Positions 62,107 to 64,000 of a DNA stretch of 64,000 bases are shown here, in pieces. The DNA is taken from positions 682,001 to 746,000 of the forward strand of contig NZ_JAPDPF010000001.1 in the NCBI RefSeq assembly GCF_026283925.1, given 5' to 3'. The notes beneath the pieces are model-generated. The model did no database searches and had not been told where the DNA came from. It saw nothing but the letters and a program-made list of their open reading frames with translations. Source of the stretch: Dyella halodurans (lineage in GTDB: Bacteria; Pseudomonadota; Gammaproteobacteria; Xanthomonadales; Rhodanobacteraceae). Made by a program: the position numbers and the translations under genes. Position 1 is the stretch's first letter, and the number at the start of each line of letters is the position of its first letter.

Positions 62107-63048
62107 TCAGGGTGCACCCTTCGTGGATTGGGCGAACTGCAAGAGCCAATCCCTGGTACCCGTGGCCTGACCAACAAGCCAATCGCGAAAGCACGTCACT
62201 TGCGGCCGGAGCAGCGCATCGGGTCGAAAGCGCGCTTGAAAGACATGCTCTGTCCAGTGTCCCGTCGATACCGGAAATGGCAGGCTGATTGAGCCATCCT
62301 CGATCTCGGCGGCCACCAATGCCAGCCCGCAGATGGTGAAACCCGCATTCGCGCGCACGGCCTCGAGCGCAGCACTGATCCGCTGAAAACGAATGCCACG
62401 GTTGGGGTACGTTCGCTTGAGTCGCTGGACCTTGATCCAGGTAGACCAGTTCGGCGCGCTCGGATCCTCCTTGTAGAAATCCAGATGCAATAGGGGAAAG
62501 CCCTCCAGGCAGTCGCGCAGGGGAAGGTCGGATATGCGGCGCGCGTTTTCTGGCGTGCTGATGGGCAACAGGAAATCCCGAAACAAAAGGTCATCGTTCG
62601 CATTGGCGCGACGGGGAGCGAAGCTGACCTCGCAATCGACCTGACCGATGCGCAACGGCACATCACCTTCACCGTTGATACAGAAGAGGACGTGTGGATA
62701 TGCGGCTTTGAAGCTCCCGATGCGAGGCTTCAACCAAAGGTCGACGAAGTCGGCTGTGGCGGCGATATGGATCTCGTCTCCGCGCTGCAGGTTCAATATC
62801 GCGGCGACGGTGTCCAACTCCTGGAACGCAGCCCGCAAGTGCTCGAGCGCTCCCGCGAGCTCGGGGGTGGGTCGCAGACCCGATCGGCCGCGTACCACCA
62901 GATCGATCCCCAAATATTCCTCGAGCGCCTTGATGCGCTGCCCTACGGCAGCAGGCGTGATCCAAAGCGCGTTAGCAGCCGCCTGCAGCGACCCCAGCCG
63001 CAAGGCCAATTCAAGTGCCTGCAGGGACTTGAGGTGGGAGAGCGCCAT
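62107..63048 (-). CDS. LysR-family regulator, GcvA-like
   Basis: A 313-residue LysR: MALSHLKSLQALELALRLGS with HTH AAANALWITPAAVGQRIKAL then EEYLGIDLVVRGRSG. The RSGLRPTPELAGALEHLRAA region and effector domain (LRIGQVDCEVSFAPRRANAN) are of the GcvA/AmpR-like subgroup. Divergent from the DUF4242 gene (99-base gap), which is its likely target. Confidence 0.86.
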   Translation of the reverse strand: MALSHLKSLQALELALRLGSLQAAANALWITPAAVGQRIKALEEYLGIDLVVRGRSGLRPTPELAGALEHLRAAFQELDTVAAILNLQRGDEIHIAATADFVDLWLKPRIGSFKAAYPHVLFCINGEGDVPLRIGQVDCEVSFAPRRANANDDLLFRDFLLPISTPENARRISDLPLRDCLEGFPLLHLDFYKEDPSAPNWSTWIKVQRLKRTYPNRGIRFQRISAALEAVRANAGFTICGLALVAAEIEDGSISLPFPVSTGHWTEHVFQARFRPDALLRPQVTCFRDWLVGQATGTRDWLLQFAQSTKGAP

Positions 63049-63147
63049 GACACTAAGCTAAAGCTGATCTTTAGCCATGGCAAGAACTCTTAGCTTTAAT
63101 CTGGACCGCGAGAAGCCGAAAATCGGCACAACGAGAGGGCGAAACAC

Positions 63148-63432
63148 ATGACGACCCTGAAGAGATACCTGATCGAGCGCGACATCCCTGGCATTGGCGG
63201 TATGTCGATTCTGGAATTGTGCGGTGCCGCTCGCGCCTCCAATCGCGCCATCGATCAAATTGGCGAGGGCATCCAGTGGCAACACAGCTACGTCGCAGGC
63301 GACAAGACTTTCTGTATCTACCTCGCCGCCAATGAGGAGCTGATCCGCAAGCACGCAGAGCTCAGCGGGATCCCCGTCACGCGCATCTTGGAGATTCCGC
63401 AGATCATCGACCCGCTGACCGCCAACCACTGA
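63148..63432 (+). CDS. DUF4242 (SCO4226-like) small protein
   Basis: A 94-residue protein MTTLKRYLIERDIPGIGGMS. Family features: YLIERDIPGIG opening, IQWQHSYVAGDKTFCIYLAA (binding HSY motif), RKHAELSGIPVTRILEIPQI. The related SCO4226 protein binds nickel; the equivalent His/Cys residues here allow but do not prove metal binding. Often found under LysR or MarR control near redox genes. Confidence 0.82.
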   Translation: MTTLKRYLIERDIPGIGGMSILELCGAARASNRAIDQIGEGIQWQHSYVAGDKTFCIYLAANEELIRKHAELSGIPVTRILEIPQIIDPLTANH

Positions 63433-63467
63433 CAGGCCGCGCAGCCGCGCTGTCGAGGAGAAGAGGC

Positions 63468-63599
63468 ATGCATTACTCCACACGTAAACTATTTTGTTCA
63501 CGGTGTTCGGTGTCTGCGCTGGCATTTTCTCCTGTCGTTGCTGTCGGCGACGACGCCACACCGATGATCGATAAGGTGCCCACAGGAGGCGATCGATGA
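63468..63599 (+). CDS. Very small frame after DUF4242, tentative
   Basis: Forty-three codons (MHYSTRKLFCSRCSVSALAF, signal-like) with a good AGGAG/GAAGAG ribosome site 35 bases past the DUF4242 stop. It could be a small exported peptide or the broken start of a longer gene; a second frame begins MRATKATLVWGVVWPVLGC at 63596. No family known. Confidence 0.3.
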   Translation: MHYSTRKLFCSRCSVSALAFSPVVAVGDDATPMIDKVPTGGDR

Positions 63600-64000
63600 G
63601 GGCGACAAAGGCCACGCTGGTTTGGGGCGTTGTGTGGCCGGTACTGGGCTGTTTTCCATAGCGACCGCGGGTGAAAGGACTCTGCACCCGGCCTGACGAG
63701 TCGCCTGGCCGGCATGGGCCGGTCAGGAATCGCGCGATCCATGGGGTTGATGGACGAGCAAGTGAAGTAAGCGATCTTCCGTTCCCAGCAGAATCCACCG
63801 CCGACCACGGCCTTTTCGCCTCCACGCAAGTCTCCAGGTTCAACTTACCCATGTGCTAGCCGAGGAACTGGCGATACCGATCGGTATCCGCCGTTGGCCC
63901 TGCTCATGCCGTTCGCGCGCAATGGCACGTCAGTGTCATGACCTTCTGCGCGACTACGTGATGCCTTCGACGTAAAGGACTGCTACCGATGGGTGTCGCT
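63600..64000. other. Right edge, no supported gene
   Basis: Frames here overlap on both strands without ribosome sites or motifs. A gene entering from the right cannot be excluded. Confidence 0.4.

Noticed and set aside
63058-63852. A 264-codon minus frame at the right edge
   Set aside because: It runs across the DUF4242 gene and has irregular, shadow-like composition.

Overview
The window is about 64 kb of high-GC, gene-dense gammaproteobacterial chromosome. The gene content points to the Xanthomonadales, most likely Rhodanobacteraceae (Dyella, Luteibacter or Rhodanobacter-like): a fused isobutyryl-CoA mutase, YXWGXW-repeat proteins, a xanthomonadin/aryl-polyene-type lipid gene group and a BPSL0067-type protein. 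This is inferred from protein families only. I see no rRNA, tRNA, CRISPR array, prophage or intact insertion sequence.

1-10 kb: a GH115 alpha-glucuronidase cut by the left edge, an AHSA1-fold protein, and leucine-catabolism genes on the minus strand (methylcrotonyl-CoA carboxylase beta subunit, acetyl-CoA acetyltransferase, isovaleryl-CoA dehydrogenase), with a small Ala-rich lipoprotein and a plus-strand subtilisin-type autotransporter among them. 10-13.4 kb: a decaying aryl-polyene/xanthomonadin-like group: FabG, a ketosynthase fragment fused in frame to a hotdog dehydratase, a COG4648 membrane protein, an acyl carrier protein and a broken acyltransferase. 13.5-20 kb: a FUSC/YccS transporter, leucine dehydrogenase, two YXWGXW surface proteins and a TetR-hydrolase operon. 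20-24 kb: icmF, bracketed by REP-like inverted repeats. With leucine dehydrogenase, isovaleryl-CoA dehydrogenase, MCC and thiolase it suggests active branched-chain amino-acid breakdown.

24-33 kb: a two-component system with a Spy-like protein, an RcnB-like protein, a COG2521-like methyltransferase, an ATP-grasp protein, and a DUF2182-DUF899 operon divergent from a winged-helix regulator and a beta-propeller protein. 33.8-34.4 kb holds the clearest regulatory find: a near-consensus sigma-54 promoter, upstream TGTCC/GGACA palindromes and a 51-residue exported peptide. 35-45 kb: a polysaccharide deacetylase-glycosyltransferase pair, then a signalling cluster with an ECF-type sigma factor, a degenerate sigma paralogue, a 1435-residue transmembrane Ser/Thr kinase with a beta-propeller, and two exported proteins.

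45-64 kb: Hsp70-like YegD, PoxB, an Old Yellow Enzyme, an SDR, three Ohr-family peroxidase paralogues each followed by a related hairpin, an OhrR-type regulator with probable operators, a crotonase, a VOC protein, a Rof-like antiterminator, two LysR-controlled divergent pairs, a Crp/Fnr regulator and a DUF4242 protein. This half reads as an oxidative/electrophile-stress region shaped by duplication and gene decay. Fragments of an alcohol dehydrogenase and an NTF2-like protein remain there.
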